Positions 51,486-60,298 are shown, counted from the stretch's first letter. The stretch is 64,000 bases of DNA from Myxococcus fulvus (GCF_900111765.1 NZ_FOIB01000008.1:466647-530646); one strand, 5' to 3'. A program made the numbers and translations. The notes: generated from the letters alone by a model not told the origin.

Positions 51486-53009
51486 TCAGCCCTTGAGCGG
51501 ATCCTTCTTCTTCAACATGTCCTGGACCAGCCTGGCGGCGCGGACGCCCGCGAGCAGCTCGCCCTCCAGGCCCAGGCCCGGGAGCACCTCGCGGCCCGCG
51601 AGCAGCAGGTTCTTCACCGGGGTGCGCTGGGGCAACCCGGTGACGCCCAGGAAGGCCTCCGACTCGAAGCTGTAGAGGGGATGGGGCATCAGCCGCGTGC
51701 CCCGTGAGCCGCTGGCGTCCAGGTAGGGGACCGAGCGCAGCAGGCGGTGGGGCGCGGTGAAGGGCATCAGCGCGTCGAGCTGCCCGTCGATGCGCACGGC
51801 CAGCCCCTGCAGGTGCTCGTCGCCCAGCTCCCGCGCGGACGCGGGGACGAAGACGCCGGCGCAGACCACGCGCACGCCCTCCACGTCCTTGCCCTCCTTG
51901 CCGCCCGAGGCGGTGGTGCGCGCCGGGTGGAGCTGCAGCAGCATGGGGCCCAGCTCCGCGTCCTGCGTGTCCACGAGCGTCAGCTCTCCCATGCCCCGGG
52001 GGAGCGCGGACTCGGGCACCACCCAGTTGACGGTGAAGAGCAGCGACTTCGTGGTGGACTGGTCCAGGTGCTCGAGCAGGCCGCGGTGGTGCTTCTTGTC
52101 CGTCACCAGCCTGCGCAGCGCGCCAGAGTCGGTGGCGGCGACGAGGCAGGAGGCGCGGTAGAGCGTGTCCGAGCGCACCAGCTTCACGCCCGCGAACTTG
52201 CTGCCGTCGAAGGACATCTCATCGACGATGAAGCCAGAGGGGCTGTCGCGGCCGAGCACGTCCCCGCCCAGCTCCGCCAGGCGCCGCGTGAGCAGCTCTC
52301 GCAGGCCGTCGTGGCCACCCTGGAACGAGGACGGGGCCGACAGCACCTGGGACAGGGGCCGGGTGAGCGCCAGGGGCGACTCGGGCTTGTCCAGGTGGTT
52401 GATGAAGGGTCGCAGCCCGCGGATCAACGCGGCCGCGGGGGCGTCGGAGGCCAGCCGGGGCGCGCTCTCCAGGCCGGGGTGGGCCTTGATGAGCTTCTTG
52501 AGTCCCCAGCCCTCGAAGAACCCGTCCGGGGGCAGGGCGGGCTGGGCCTTGAAGAAGGCGTCGCTCGCCTCGTGCTGGGTGGTGGTGCCGGTCAGGGCGC
52601 CCAGGAGCGCCTCGCCTTCTTCGCCCAGCTCGCGCGTCACCTCGGCCTTGCGGCGGGCGGCGTCGGCGTGCAGGTCCATGCGGTTCTTCGGCAGGACCAG
52701 CTGGAGCTCGGGCGTGTGGGGGCGCAGCGCGCGCTGCACGGTGGTGGTGAGGCCCAGCTCCGTGAGGGCCTCCTCCACGGCGGGCATGGCCTTGAGCGGG
52801 GGCGCGACGAAGGGCGCGTAGGGGAGCACGTAGCCGCCGTGCTCGTAGCCCGGGCCCATGCCGTCGTGCTCGACCCAGAGGACGCGGTGGCTGCGCTTGG
52901 CCAGGAGCGCCGCGGCGAGCGCGCCACCGAGCTGGCTGCCCAGCACGATGACGTCGTACACGTGCCGCGACGGGCCCGAGGGAAGCTTGAGTTTGGCTGC
53001 GGACGTCAT
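51486..53009 (-). CDS. FAD-dependent oxidoreductase (phytoene-desaturase-like)
   Basis: 507 residues. The N-terminal dinucleotide fold reads DVIVLGSQLGGALAAALLAKRSHRVLWVEHD, with GSQLGG in place of the usual GxGxxG. The C-terminal FAD block PVKNLLLAGREVLPGLGLEGELLAGVRAARLV is complete. The overall layout resembles carotenoid desaturases and NAD(P)-binding amine-oxidase-like proteins. No neighbouring carotenoid gene is seen, so the substrate is open. The ATG at 53009 is preferred over one seven codons earlier because the FAD fold starts shortly after it. Confidence 0.82.
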   Translation of the reverse strand: MTSAAKLKLPSGPSRHVYDVIVLGSQLGGALAAALLAKRSHRVLWVEHDGMGPGYEHGGYVLPYAPFVAPPLKAMPAVEEALTELGLTTTVQRALRPHTPELQLVLPKNRMDLHADAARRKAEVTRELGEEGEALLGALTGTTTQHEASDAFFKAQPALPPDGFFEGWGLKKLIKAHPGLESAPRLASDAPAAALIRGLRPFINHLDKPESPLALTRPLSQVLSAPSSFQGGHDGLRELLTRRLAELGGDVLGRDSPSGFIVDEMSFDGSKFAGVKLVRSDTLYRASCLVAATDSGALRRLVTDKKHHRGLLEHLDQSTTKSLLFTVNWVVPESALPRGMGELTLVDTQDAELGPMLLQLHPARTTASGGKEGKDVEGVRVVCAGVFVPASARELGDEHLQGLAVRIDGQLDALMPFTAPHRLLRSVPYLDASGSRGTRLMPHPLYSFESEAFLGVTGLPQRTPVKNLLLAGREVLPGLGLEGELLAGVRAARLVQDMLKKKDPLKG

Positions 53010-53085
53010 GCGGCGCGCAACACTACACAACGTCCTCCCGGCTGGCTCCCTTTTGACGAGGGAAGAGGGTGGGTGCTCGGAACCC

Positions 53086-53772
53086 TCAGACTCCCGCGCC
53101 GAAGAGGCGGGCCTCCAGCTCGGGCGGGAAGGTGGTGAAGTCCGGGAGCGTCCAGAGGGCGCCGGCCTGGCGCAGCTGGACAGCCGTCGTCGTGGTGGTG
53201 ATGCCCACCACCGGCATGCCCGCGTCCCGGGCGGACATGACGCCGAGGATGGCGTCCTCGAAGGCGAGGCACTCGGAAGGGTCCACGCCCAGCCCGCGCG
53301 CGGCGGCCAGGAAGATGTCCGGGAAGGGCTTGCCCCGGGAGACCTCCTCGGCGCCGACGATGCGCTGGAAGACCGGGCGCAGGCCCAGGCCGTCGATGAC
53401 CAGCGCGCGGTTGCCCTCCGGCGCGGCGGTGGCGATGGCCACGGGGATGCCGGCCGCGCGCAGCCGGGAGAGGAGCGCCTCCGCGCCGCGGTGCAGTTTC
53501 AAGTGCGGCCGGTAGAGGGTGCGGTAGTGGCCCTCCTTCTCGTCGGCCAGGCGCTGGAGCTCTTCCGGGTCCAGGGCGCGGCCGAGGAGCTCGGGGAGGA
53601 TTTCTTCGTTCTTCCGGCCCGCGAAGCGCGTCTGGAAGTCCTCGGCGGTGAGCGACAGGCCGAGCTTGCGCGCGAGCGCCACCCAGGCCTGGTTGTGGAA
53701 CACCATGTTGTCGACGAGGGTGCCGTCCATGTCGAAGACGGCGGCTCGGAGGGGCGCGTCGGAAGGTGTCAT
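53086..53772 (-). CDS. HAD hydrolase, beta-phosphoglucomutase-like
   Basis: 228 residues. Motif I VFDMDGTLVDN (D14, D16), a cap with FQTRFAGRKNEEILPELLG, motif II Ser/Thr-type IATAAPEGN, motif III Lys in VSRGKPFPDIF and motif IV FEDAILGVMSARDAGM. This arrangement is that of the beta-phosphoglucomutase/phosphatase subgroup, which acts on sugar phosphates. Divergent from the enoyl-CoA hydratase-like gene. Confidence 0.88.
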   Translation of the reverse strand: MTPSDAPLRAAVFDMDGTLVDNMVFHNQAWVALARKLGLSLTAEDFQTRFAGRKNEEILPELLGRALDPEELQRLADEKEGHYRTLYRPHLKLHRGAEALLSRLRAAGIPVAIATAAPEGNRALVIDGLGLRPVFQRIVGAEEVSRGKPFPDIFLAAARGLGVDPSECLAFEDAILGVMSARDAGMPVVGITTTTTAVQLRQAGALWTLPDFTTFPPELEARLFGAGV

Positions 53773-53857
53773 GGTTTCCCACCCATAGCGCGGCCGGGGA
53801 CCCGCGAGCGGCCGAATCGTGCGCGCCTGCTCGGGAGGACTGATATTCGGGCCTCAC

Positions 53858-54937
53858 ATGAGCGACGGCGTGCGGACAGAGATGCGAGGCGCGGTGGGGG
53901 TGGTGACGTTGGACCGACCCAAGGCGCTCAATGCGTTGAATCTGGAGATGTGCCGGCGGCTGCTGCCCCAGTTGCAGGCCTGGCGTGCGGACCCCGCGGT
54001 GAAGGCCGTGGTCGTCCGGGGAGCGGGCGGGCGGGCCTTCTGCGCGGGGGGGGACGTGCGCGCCGTGGCGGCCTCGATGGCGGAGCCCCGGCCGGCCGAC
54101 GCCGAGCGGCTGTCGCGGGAGTTCTTCCGCGCCGAGTACACGCTGAACCACCTCATCCACCACTTCGGCAAGCCGTACATCTCGCTCGTCGATGGCGTCT
54201 GCATGGGCGGCGGGCTGGGCCTGTCCCTCCACGGGGCGTACCGCGTCGTCACCGAGAAGCTGGTGCTGGCGATGCCGGAGACGGGGATTGGTCTGTTCCC
54301 GGACGTGGGAGGAGGCTGGTTCCTGCCGCGCTTCCCGGGCGAGTCGGGGACGTACCTGGGCCTGACGGGCGCGCGGTGCAGCGCGGCGGACGCGATGTGG
54401 CTCGGCTACGGGACGCACTTCGTGGAGTCGGCGCGGCTGGAGACGGTGCTGGAGGCGCTGGTGGGCGCCGAGTGGGGCGAGGGCCTGGCGAGCGCGGTGG
54501 TGGAGCAGGTGCTGAAGGGCTTCCACGCGGACGCGGGGACGTCGGTGCTGGCCACGCAGCACGTGGCGATGGACCGGTGCTTCGCGGCGGAGCGGGTGGA
54601 GGACATCCAGCAGGCGCTGGAGGCGGAAGGAACGGCGTGGGCGCAGGAGACGTGGGCCACGCTCGTGCGCATGTGCCCCACGAGCTTGAAGGTGACGCTG
54701 CGTCAGCTGCGCATGGGCCGCACGCGCGACTACGACGAGATGCTGTCGGTGGAGTACCGGCTGAGCCAGTCCATGACGGCGCGGGCCGACTTCCGCGAGG
54801 GCATCCGCGCGGTGCTGGTGGACAAGGACCACAAGCCGCGCTGGCACCCGGGAACGCTGGGCGACGTCTCCGAGGCCGACGTGGAGGCGTGCTTCGCGTC
54901 TCCGGCTGGGGATGAGCTGGTGCTGTCGCGGAGCTGA
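53858..54937 (+). CDS. Enoyl-CoA hydratase/isomerase family, 3-hydroxyisobutyryl-CoA hydrolase-like
   Basis: 359 residues, longer than simple hydratases and of the size of 3-hydroxyisobutyryl-CoA hydrolase. Crotonase blocks VVTLDRPKALNALNLEMC, GGRAFCAGGDVRAVAAS and GVCMGGGLGLSLHGAYRV (oxyanion hole), then MPETGIGLFPDVGGGWFLPR with the Glu/Asp pair used by the hydrolase. That enzyme releases 3-hydroxyisobutyrate in valine breakdown. No other valine-pathway gene lies next to it, so the assignment rests on sequence. Stop lies 4 bases from that of the convergent hydrolase. Confidence 0.85.
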   Translation: MSDGVRTEMRGAVGVVTLDRPKALNALNLEMCRRLLPQLQAWRADPAVKAVVVRGAGGRAFCAGGDVRAVAASMAEPRPADAERLSREFFRAEYTLNHLIHHFGKPYISLVDGVCMGGGLGLSLHGAYRVVTEKLVLAMPETGIGLFPDVGGGWFLPRFPGESGTYLGLTGARCSAADAMWLGYGTHFVESARLETVLEALVGAEWGEGLASAVVEQVLKGFHADAGTSVLATQHVAMDRCFAAERVEDIQQALEAEGTAWAQETWATLVRMCPTSLKVTLRQLRMGRTRDYDEMLSVEYRLSQSMTARADFREGIRAVLVDKDHKPRWHPGTLGDVSEADVEACFASPAGDELVLSRS

Positions 54938-54941
54938 GTGT

Positions 54942-55796
54942 TCAAGCCCGTTTCAGGGCCTGCTTCAGGAAGTCGATGCAGGCCTCGGGGGCTTCTTCGT
55001 GGGGCCAGTGGCCCGCGTCGGGGAGCGTGTCCACGGTGGCGTGAGGCCAGGCCTTCCGGAACCGCTCGAGGATGACGGGCGGGAAGGCCGCGTCGCGCAG
55101 CCCCCAGATGAAGTGGACGGGCGTCTGCGCGAACCGCTCGCGGCGCTCCCAGAGGGACTGGAAGAAGGGCGTGGACGCGCTGAGGCTCTTCGCGAGGGCC
55201 CAGAGCACGCGCTCGCGCGAGTCCGCGTCCGGGAACATGAACGTGTACTGGTTCCACATCTTCGCGGGACGTGGGCCCTTGCCCCAGGCCGACTTCGCGA
55301 TGATGAACGAGAGGTTCAGGTTCCGGTACAGCCAGCGGAAGAGCCCTCCTCCCGCCAGGCGAGCGCCCCGGGCGAGTGAGGGCTCGTCGACGAAGGGCCA
55401 GGCGATGGTGTTGATGAGCACCACGCGCTCGATGCGCTCCGGATGGGAGAGCGCGAAGTCGAGCGAGATGGGGCCACCGAAGTCGTGGGCCACCAGGGTG
55501 AAGCGGGGCAGGTTCAGCGCCTCGATGACGGCGGCGAAGCGGCGCGCGTGGGCCTCGGGCGAGTAGTCCGCGTCCGGAGGTCGGGGCGACAGGCCGAAGC
55601 CCAGGTGGTCCACCGCGATGCAGCGGTGCGTGGGGGAGAAGGCCCGGATGAGCGCGCGCCACTCGAAGGACCAGGTGGGCGTTCCGTGCACGAAGACGAT
55701 GGGCGGTCCCTGGCCTTCGTCCACCACTGACAGCCCTGCCACCTCACGCACGTTGAAGGGAAATGCCTCGCGGTCGACCCAGGCGGGAACTTGCAT
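54942..55796 (-). CDS. Alpha/beta hydrolase, haloalkane-dehalogenase-like
   Basis: 284 residues. Oxyanion segment VFVHGTPTWSFEWR (H37-G38), nucleophile in LVAHDFGGPISLD (D105, an aspartate rather than serine), an acid in IWGLRDAAFPP and the base His in DAGHWPHEEAP. An Asp nucleophile is the mark of dehalogenases and epoxide hydrolases; the residue after it is Phe instead of the Trp that helps bind halide, so true dehalogenase activity is uncertain. Divergent from a MarR regulator, across two palindromes, which very likely control it. Confidence 0.85.
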   Translation of the reverse strand: MQVPAWVDREAFPFNVREVAGLSVVDEGQGPPIVFVHGTPTWSFEWRALIRAFSPTHRCIAVDHLGFGLSPRPPDADYSPEAHARRFAAVIEALNLPRFTLVAHDFGGPISLDFALSHPERIERVVLINTIAWPFVDEPSLARGARLAGGGLFRWLYRNLNLSFIIAKSAWGKGPRPAKMWNQYTFMFPDADSRERVLWALAKSLSASTPFFQSLWERRERFAQTPVHFIWGLRDAAFPPVILERFRKAWPHATVDTLPDAGHWPHEEAPEACIDFLKQALKRA

Positions 55797-55803
55797 GGTG
55801 GAT

Positions 55804-55844
55804 AGTCAATGGTTCTTGACCAATAAAGTCAAGTAGACTTGACT
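55804..55844. promoter_or_regulatory. Two palindromic operators between MarR and the hydrolase
   Basis: A perfect repeat AGTCAAGTAGACTTGACT (55827-55844) ends one base before the marR-like ATG. An imperfect repeat AGTCAATGGTTCTTGACC (55804-55821) shares both half-sites, with centres 23 bases apart, about two DNA turns. The second half-site also forms a TTGACC -35-like box. Binding would block both divergent genes. Confidence 0.75.
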
Positions 55845-55845
55845 G

Positions 55846-56319
55846 ATGAAGAGGAAGGACGCGCTCGAGGACGTGAAGACGCTTCAGGCCAGCAGCCTGG
55901 GTTACGTGCTCATCCGGTGTGGGCAGTTGTTCAACGAGTTGGGGATGCAGGCGGTCAACAGCGAGGCCGGCTATCCCATGATGCGCGAGGTCCACGCGCG
56001 CATCCTCCCGTACCTGGAGAATCCGGACGGCGTGCGAATCACCGAGCTTGCGCGCAGCCTGGGGGTGACGAAGCAGGCGGTGCAACCGGTCATCGCGGAG
56101 CTCGCGGAGTTCGGCGCGGTGCGGATTGAGCCGGACCCGGATGACGCCCGTGCGAGGCGGGTCGTCCTGACGGAGAAGGGCATCGCGGCCATGCGGCACG
56201 GGACGACGAAGCTGGTGGAGATCGACCGACGGGTGGCCAGGCGCCTGGGCGCGGAAGAGACCCGGGAACTGCACGGGCTCTTGACCCGGCTGTTCGAGGT
56301 GCTCAAGGCGCGGGACTGA
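55846..56319 (+). CDS. MarR-family transcriptional regulator
   Basis: 157 residues. The winged helix is at about 60-115: VRITELARSLGVTKQAVQPVIAELAEFGAVRIEPDPDDARARRVVLTEKG, with the MarR wing DPDDARARRV. N- and C-terminal helices (ASSLGYVLIRCGQLFNELG and AEETRELHGLLTRLFEVL) form the dimer interface. MarR proteins bind palindromes and let go on ligand binding. The two palindromes directly before its ATG suggest it represses itself and the divergent hydrolase. Confidence 0.93.
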   Translation: MKRKDALEDVKTLQASSLGYVLIRCGQLFNELGMQAVNSEAGYPMMREVHARILPYLENPDGVRITELARSLGVTKQAVQPVIAELAEFGAVRIEPDPDDARARRVVLTEKGIAAMRHGTTKLVEIDRRVARRLGAEETRELHGLLTRLFEVLKARD

Positions 56320-56328
56320 GGTTGCTGG

Positions 56329-56760
56329 CTACAGCTCTTCGTCGCTGACGACGGTGATGTCCTCGGCGCGAAGCAGGGCGGTGGTGATGCCTTCGCCCGA
56401 GCGCAGGACTCCAGACTCGTAGACGCGCTGGCTCCCGCAGGAGGGGCTCTTCTCCTTGAGCAGCGCGACCGTCACGTCGAAGCGTCGCGCGGCATCGAGC
56501 GCGAGCCGGGCGCCCCGCTGGAAGTCCTCGGTGCGGTCCGTTCGGGCCTCGCGTTCCACCGCACGAGCCTGTCCCGCCCAGACGTCGACGCCCGTGCCGC
56601 CGCGAAGGTCGACGGGAGGTCGAGGGATGGGGAGCCCTGAGGCGACCTCGGGACAGATGGGTACGACCGCCTTGCCCTCGAGGGCCGCGAGCACTCGTTC
56701 CGAGCGCTGCGAGCGACCGTCGTAGCGGCACGCTTCGCCCAAGAGACACGCGCTCACCAT
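56329..56760 (-). CDS. DUF523 family protein
   Basis: 143 residues from ATG 56760 (GTG 56766 also possible). Signature blocks VSACLLGEACRYDGRSQRS, VPICPEVASGLPIPRPPVDLRGG and KEKSPSCGSQRVYESGVL define DUF523, a small cytoplasmic family with conserved Cys residues (here in SACLLGEAC, ICPE and PSCGS) of unknown function. The frame is open up to 56955 but this extra N-terminus is not part of the family. The 190 bases to purN show no other feature. Confidence 0.88.
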   Translation of the reverse strand: MVSACLLGEACRYDGRSQRSERVLAALEGKAVVPICPEVASGLPIPRPPVDLRGGTGVDVWAGQARAVEREARTDRTEDFQRGARLALDAARRFDVTVALLKEKSPSCGSQRVYESGVLRSGEGITTALLRAEDITVVSDEEL

Positions 56761-56951
56761 CACCACGGGGGCTTCGCGAAGGGCCGCGCGGCGCGTTTCT
56801 TGGGTCGGAGTTTCGCGTGGACGTACGTGACAGCCAGCGGTCGCGGAGTGGGCGATTCCACTCGCGTCCGCCTGTTCCTGTCGCGGACCGTCGGCGTCAC
56901 CACTCACGGAGGATGCGAGGCCTGCTGCTCCGGCCCGCGCGTCCTCGCGTG

Positions 56952-57617
56952 TCACTTCGTCGCCCCAGGACTGCGCAGTGCCAGCTCACCCGTGCTCGGC
57001 GCCGCCGCCACGCGCGTCCTCACGCCGTCCAGCGTCACCTGTCCCGTCACCGCGAGCCGCACGGCCAACGGATACAGCCGATGCTCCTCGACGAGGATGC
57101 GCGCGCTCAGGCTCTTCTCGTCATCGTCCGGCAGCACCGGCACCGCCGCCTGTCCGATGATGGGCCCCGTATCCGTGCCCGCGTCCACGAAGTGCACCGT
57201 GCACCCGGCCACCTTCACGCCCCGCTCCAGCGCCTGCCGCTGCGCATGCAGCCCCGGGAACGACGGCAGCAGGGAAGGGTGGACGTTCAGCACCCGTCCG
57301 GCGAACCGCCCCAGGAAGTCCGCGCTGAGCAGCCGCATGAACCCCGCCAGACACACCCACTGCACGCCCGTCGCGCCCAGCGCCTCGAGAATCGCCGCCT
57401 CGAACGCGGCCTTGCTCGCATGCGCCTTGTGGTCCACCACCACCGCCGGCACGCCCGCGGCCCGCGCCCGCTCCAGCGCATACGCCGTGGGCACGTTCGA
57501 CACCACGCAGGCCACCTCGGCCGGGAAGTCCTCGCGCGCGCACGCGTCGAGCAACGCCTGCAGGTTGCTCCCGCCTCCGCTGACGAGCACGCCCAGCCGG
57601 ACCCGCGCCGTGCTCAT
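56952..57617 (-). CDS. purN: Phosphoribosylglycinamide formyltransferase
   Basis: 221 residues. LGVLVSGGGSNLQALLDAC, LAGFMRLLSADFLGRFAGRVLNVHPSLLPSFPGLHAQRQAL, with the catalytic Asn-His pair in LNVHPSLLP and the Asp in VDAGTDTGPII. It moves a formyl group from 10-formyl-THF to GAR in the third step of purine synthesis. The start overlaps the purM stop (ATGA), so the two steps are translated as a unit. Confidence 0.96.
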   Translation of the reverse strand: MSTARVRLGVLVSGGGSNLQALLDACAREDFPAEVACVVSNVPTAYALERARAAGVPAVVVDHKAHASKAAFEAAILEALGATGVQWVCLAGFMRLLSADFLGRFAGRVLNVHPSLLPSFPGLHAQRQALERGVKVAGCTVHFVDAGTDTGPIIGQAAVPVLPDDDEKSLSARILVEEHRLYPLAVRLAVTGQVTLDGVRTRVAAAPSTGELALRSPGATK

Positions 57618-58651
57618 GGCTCGATGACCGCCGTGGCCTCGCCCGAGCCCGCCTCCACGCGGCCCACCTCGGACGCCTCCACGCCCCGCGCGCGCAGCAC
57701 CTCGAGCGCCTGCGCCACGTCCTCCTGCGCCACCACCACGATGAGGCCCAGCCCCATGTTGAACGTGCTGAACATCTCGTCGCGCGCCACGCTCCCCAGC
57801 TTCGCGATGAGGTCGAAGATGGGCGGCTTCACCCAGGACTTCTCGCTCAGCACCGCGCGCGTCCCATCCGGCAGGCACCGGGGCAGGTTGCCGGGGATGC
57901 CGCTGCCGGTGATGTGCGCCATGCCCTTCACCTTCACCGCCTGCGTCAGCGCCAGCGCGTCCTTCACGTAGATGCGCGTGGGCTCCAGCAGCGCGTCGCC
58001 CAACGTCCGCCCCAGCCCCTCCGGCGTCGCGTCCAGCGCGAGCTTCGCGTTCTCCAGCAGCACCTTGCGCGCCAGCGAGTAGCCGTTGCTGTGCAGCCCC
58101 GACGACGTCAGCCCGATGAGCGCGTCCCCGGGCTTCACGCTCTTGCCGTCGATGATGGCCGAGCGCTCCACCACGCCGACGCAGAATCCCGCCAGGTCGT
58201 ACTCGCCCCGCGCGTAGAAGCCCGGCATCTCCGCCGTCTCCCCGCCCAGCAGCGTGCACCCGGCCAGTTCGCAGCCCTGGGCGATGCCCTTCACCACCTC
58301 CGCCGCCGCGTCCACCTCCAGGCGGCCCGTGGCGAAGTAGTCCAGGAAGAACAGCGGCTCCGCGCCACAGGTGAGGATGTCGTTCACCGACATGGCCACC
58401 AGGTCGATGCCCACCGTGCCGTGCCGGCCCGCGGCGAACGCCACCTTCAGCTTGGTGCCCACCCCGTCCGTGCCCGCCACCAGCACCGGCTCGCGGTACT
58501 TGCCGGGCGGCAGCGCGAACAACCCCCCGAAGCCGCCGACTCCCGCGACGACCTCCGGACGCATCGTGCGCGCGGCGTAGGGCTTGATTCGGTCGACAAA
58601 CGCGTCGCCGGCCTCGATGTCCACTCCGGAGTCTTTGTAGGTCGTTCCCAC
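57614..58651 (-). CDS. purM: Phosphoribosylformylglycinamidine cyclo-ligase (AIR synthetase)
   Basis: 345 residues from a GTG at 58651; longer frames add an unrelated N-terminus. Blocks: TYKDSGVDIEAGDAFVDRIKP, GGFGGLFALP, LVAGTDGVGTKLKVA, AMSVNDILTCGAEPLFFLDYFATG, GCTLLGGETAEMPGFY and GLTSSGLHSNGYSLAR. It closes the imidazole ring with ATP in purine synthesis. The divergent Crp-type gene begins 152 bases away; poly-G and TTTGACC segments lie between, without a clear promoter call. Confidence 0.97.
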   Translation of the reverse strand: MGTTYKDSGVDIEAGDAFVDRIKPYAARTMRPEVVAGVGGFGGLFALPPGKYREPVLVAGTDGVGTKLKVAFAAGRHGTVGIDLVAMSVNDILTCGAEPLFFLDYFATGRLEVDAAAEVVKGIAQGCELAGCTLLGGETAEMPGFYARGEYDLAGFCVGVVERSAIIDGKSVKPGDALIGLTSSGLHSNGYSLARKVLLENAKLALDATPEGLGRTLGDALLEPTRIYVKDALALTQAVKVKGMAHITGSGIPGNLPRCLPDGTRAVLSEKSWVKPPIFDLIAKLGSVARDEMFSTFNMGLGLIVVVAQEDVAQALEVLRARGVEASEVGRVEAGSGEATAVIEP

Positions 58652-58803
58652 GGGCGGCCTTCTATCGACCCCGGCGCCGGTTGTCTCGGGCTCCGGAACC
58701 CCGGTGTCGGGTTTGCGGCGAGCCCGGACGCACCGTGTGTCCCACCGGTCCGTACAAAAGGTAATTTGACCAGGGGGGGAGGGGCTGATTGACTCCTCGC
58801 AGG

Positions 58804-59460
58804 ATGGGCGCCGAGGAAACCCTCTTTCAACGTTTCGGCAAGGAATTCCCAAAGGGCACCGAACTCTTCCGTGAGGGAGAGGCGGGCCGGGAGATGTTCG
58901 TCATCCAGGCGGGCAAGGTCTCCATCTCCAAGCGCGTGCGCGACGTGGAGAAGGTCCTGGCCGTCCTGGGGCCCGGCGAGTTCTTCGGGGAGATGGCCAT
59001 CATCTCCAACAAGCCGCGCAACGCGTCCGCGGTGGTCAACGAGGACGCCCGGCTGCTGGTCATCGACCCCAAGACGTTCGAGGCGATGATCCGCGGCAAC
59101 GCGGAGATCGCCGTCCGGATGATCAAGAAGCTGGCCGAGCGCCTGTCGGAGGCGGACGCCCAGATCGAGAACCTGCTGCACAATGATCCGGCCAGCCGGG
59201 TGGTGCACCAGCTCATCCAGACCGCCCAGTCTCGCGGCCGCCCCTCCGAGGAGGGGACGGGGACGGACATCGACTTCGTCGTCCGCGAGATGCCCCGGCA
59301 GATTGGCGTGGGCGAGCCCGCGGTGCGCAACGTGCTGGACCGCCTGGTCCGCGCGGGCCTCATCTCACGCAGTGGTGACAGACTCACCGTGTATGACACG
59401 GCCAGACTCCACGACTTCCTCCAATACCTGGAGATGAAGTGGAAGTTCGGAGACCTCTAG
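58804..59460 (+). CDS. Crp/Fnr-family cyclic-nucleotide-binding regulator
   Basis: 218 residues. The cyclic-nucleotide-binding barrel covers about 5-125 (FPKGTELFREGEAGREMFVIQAGKVSI, VLAVLGPGEFFGEMAIISNKPRNASAVV, which has the FGEMA...R-A-V ligand loop). A dimer helix leads to a winged-helix part at about 155-215 (VVREMPRQIGVGEPAVRNVLDRLVRAGLISRSGDRLTVYD). cAMP or cGMP is a reasonable ligand; the FFGEMA and NASA segments keep the phosphate-binding shape, where the Arg of classical Crp is replaced by the PRNAS part. Only one base separates it from the phosphodiesterase-like gene, so the two are surely one operon. Confidence 0.9.
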   Translation: MGAEETLFQRFGKEFPKGTELFREGEAGREMFVIQAGKVSISKRVRDVEKVLAVLGPGEFFGEMAIISNKPRNASAVVNEDARLLVIDPKTFEAMIRGNAEIAVRMIKKLAERLSEADAQIENLLHNDPASRVVHQLIQTAQSRGRPSEEGTGTDIDFVVREMPRQIGVGEPAVRNVLDRLVRAGLISRSGDRLTVYDTARLHDFLQYLEMKWKFGDL

Positions 59461-59461
59461 C

Positions 59462-60217
59462 GTGAAGCTCCGCGTCCTCGGCTGCCACGGTGGCGAGCTC
59501 CCCACGTGCAAGAGCACGTGCTTCCTCGTCGATGACGTGCTGGCGCTCGATGCGGGCGCCCTGACGGGGACGCTCTCGTTGGACGAGCTGTGCCGGGTGG
59601 ACCACGTGCTCGTGGGCCACAGCCACTTCGACCACGTCAAGGACCTGCCGCTGATGGCGGACCTGGTCATCGGTCGCCGGGACAAGCCCGTCACCATCCA
59701 CGCCTCTCGCGAGTGCGCCAAGGCCCTGCGCGAGAACATGTTCAACAACGCCCTCTGGCCAGACTTCACCCGCATCCCGACCAAGGCCAACCCCGTCCTG
59801 CGCATCCAGACCTTCCGCGCCGGCGGCACCTTCCAGGTGGGGCCCTACACCGTGCGCAGCGTCCCGGTGAGCCACCCCGTGGAGTCCTGCGGCTTCATCA
59901 TCTCCAACGGCAAGAGCACGCTCGCCATGAGCGGGGACACCGGGCCCACCGACAAGCTCTGGAAGGCCCTGAACGAGACGAAGAACCTCAAGGCCCTCCT
60001 CTTGGAGACCTCCTTCCCCAACGCCCTCCAGTCGCTGGCCGACATCTCCGGCCACCTGACGCCCCACACCCTGGGGCTGGAGCTGAAGAAGTTCGAGCGC
60101 AACGGGGCCTCGGTGATGCTCTACCACCTCAAGCCGGCCTTCGTGGCCCAGCTCAAGAAGGAGCTGGCGAGCATGCCGGTAGAGGTGCTGGAGCTCAACG
60201 ACGTGTTCGAGTTCTAG
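59462..60217 (+). CDS. MBL-fold protein, class II cAMP phosphodiesterase-like
   Basis: 251 residues from a GTG. MBL metal site HSHFDHVKDLP (the class II phosphodiesterase motif is HxHLDH), later H in VSHPVESCGF, D in SGDTGPTD and H in YHLKP, with ETSFPN and SGHLTPHTLG as in class II cyclic-nucleotide phosphodiesterases. Such enzymes hydrolyse 3',5'-cAMP or cGMP. Lying directly after a cyclic-nucleotide-binding regulator, it could lower the same ligand that its neighbour senses. Confidence 0.85.
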   Translation: MKLRVLGCHGGELPTCKSTCFLVDDVLALDAGALTGTLSLDELCRVDHVLVGHSHFDHVKDLPLMADLVIGRRDKPVTIHASRECAKALRENMFNNALWPDFTRIPTKANPVLRIQTFRAGGTFQVGPYTVRSVPVSHPVESCGFIISNGKSTLAMSGDTGPTDKLWKALNETKNLKALLLETSFPNALQSLADISGHLTPHTLGLELKKFERNGASVMLYHLKPAFVAQLKKELASMPVEVLELNDVFEF

Positions 60218-60258
60218 CCCGTCCCCCGGGCGGCGACGCATCGCGCCACACGGAACGG

Positions 60259-60287
60259 TTGACGGGCGGAGACGGTCGGATTAACCC
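60259..60287 (+). promoter_or_regulatory. Promoter for accD
   Basis: TTGACG, 17-base spacer, TAACCC. The -10 box ends 11 bases before the accD ATG, so the mRNA would start with a leader of about five bases or none; no ribosome site is present. Confidence 0.6.
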
Positions 60288-60298
60288 CCGCCGTTCTC

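Noticed and set aside
54730..55662. 310-residue minus-strand frame over the alpha/beta hydrolase
   Set aside because: Same strand, other frame; the hydrolase frame carries the full catalytic set.
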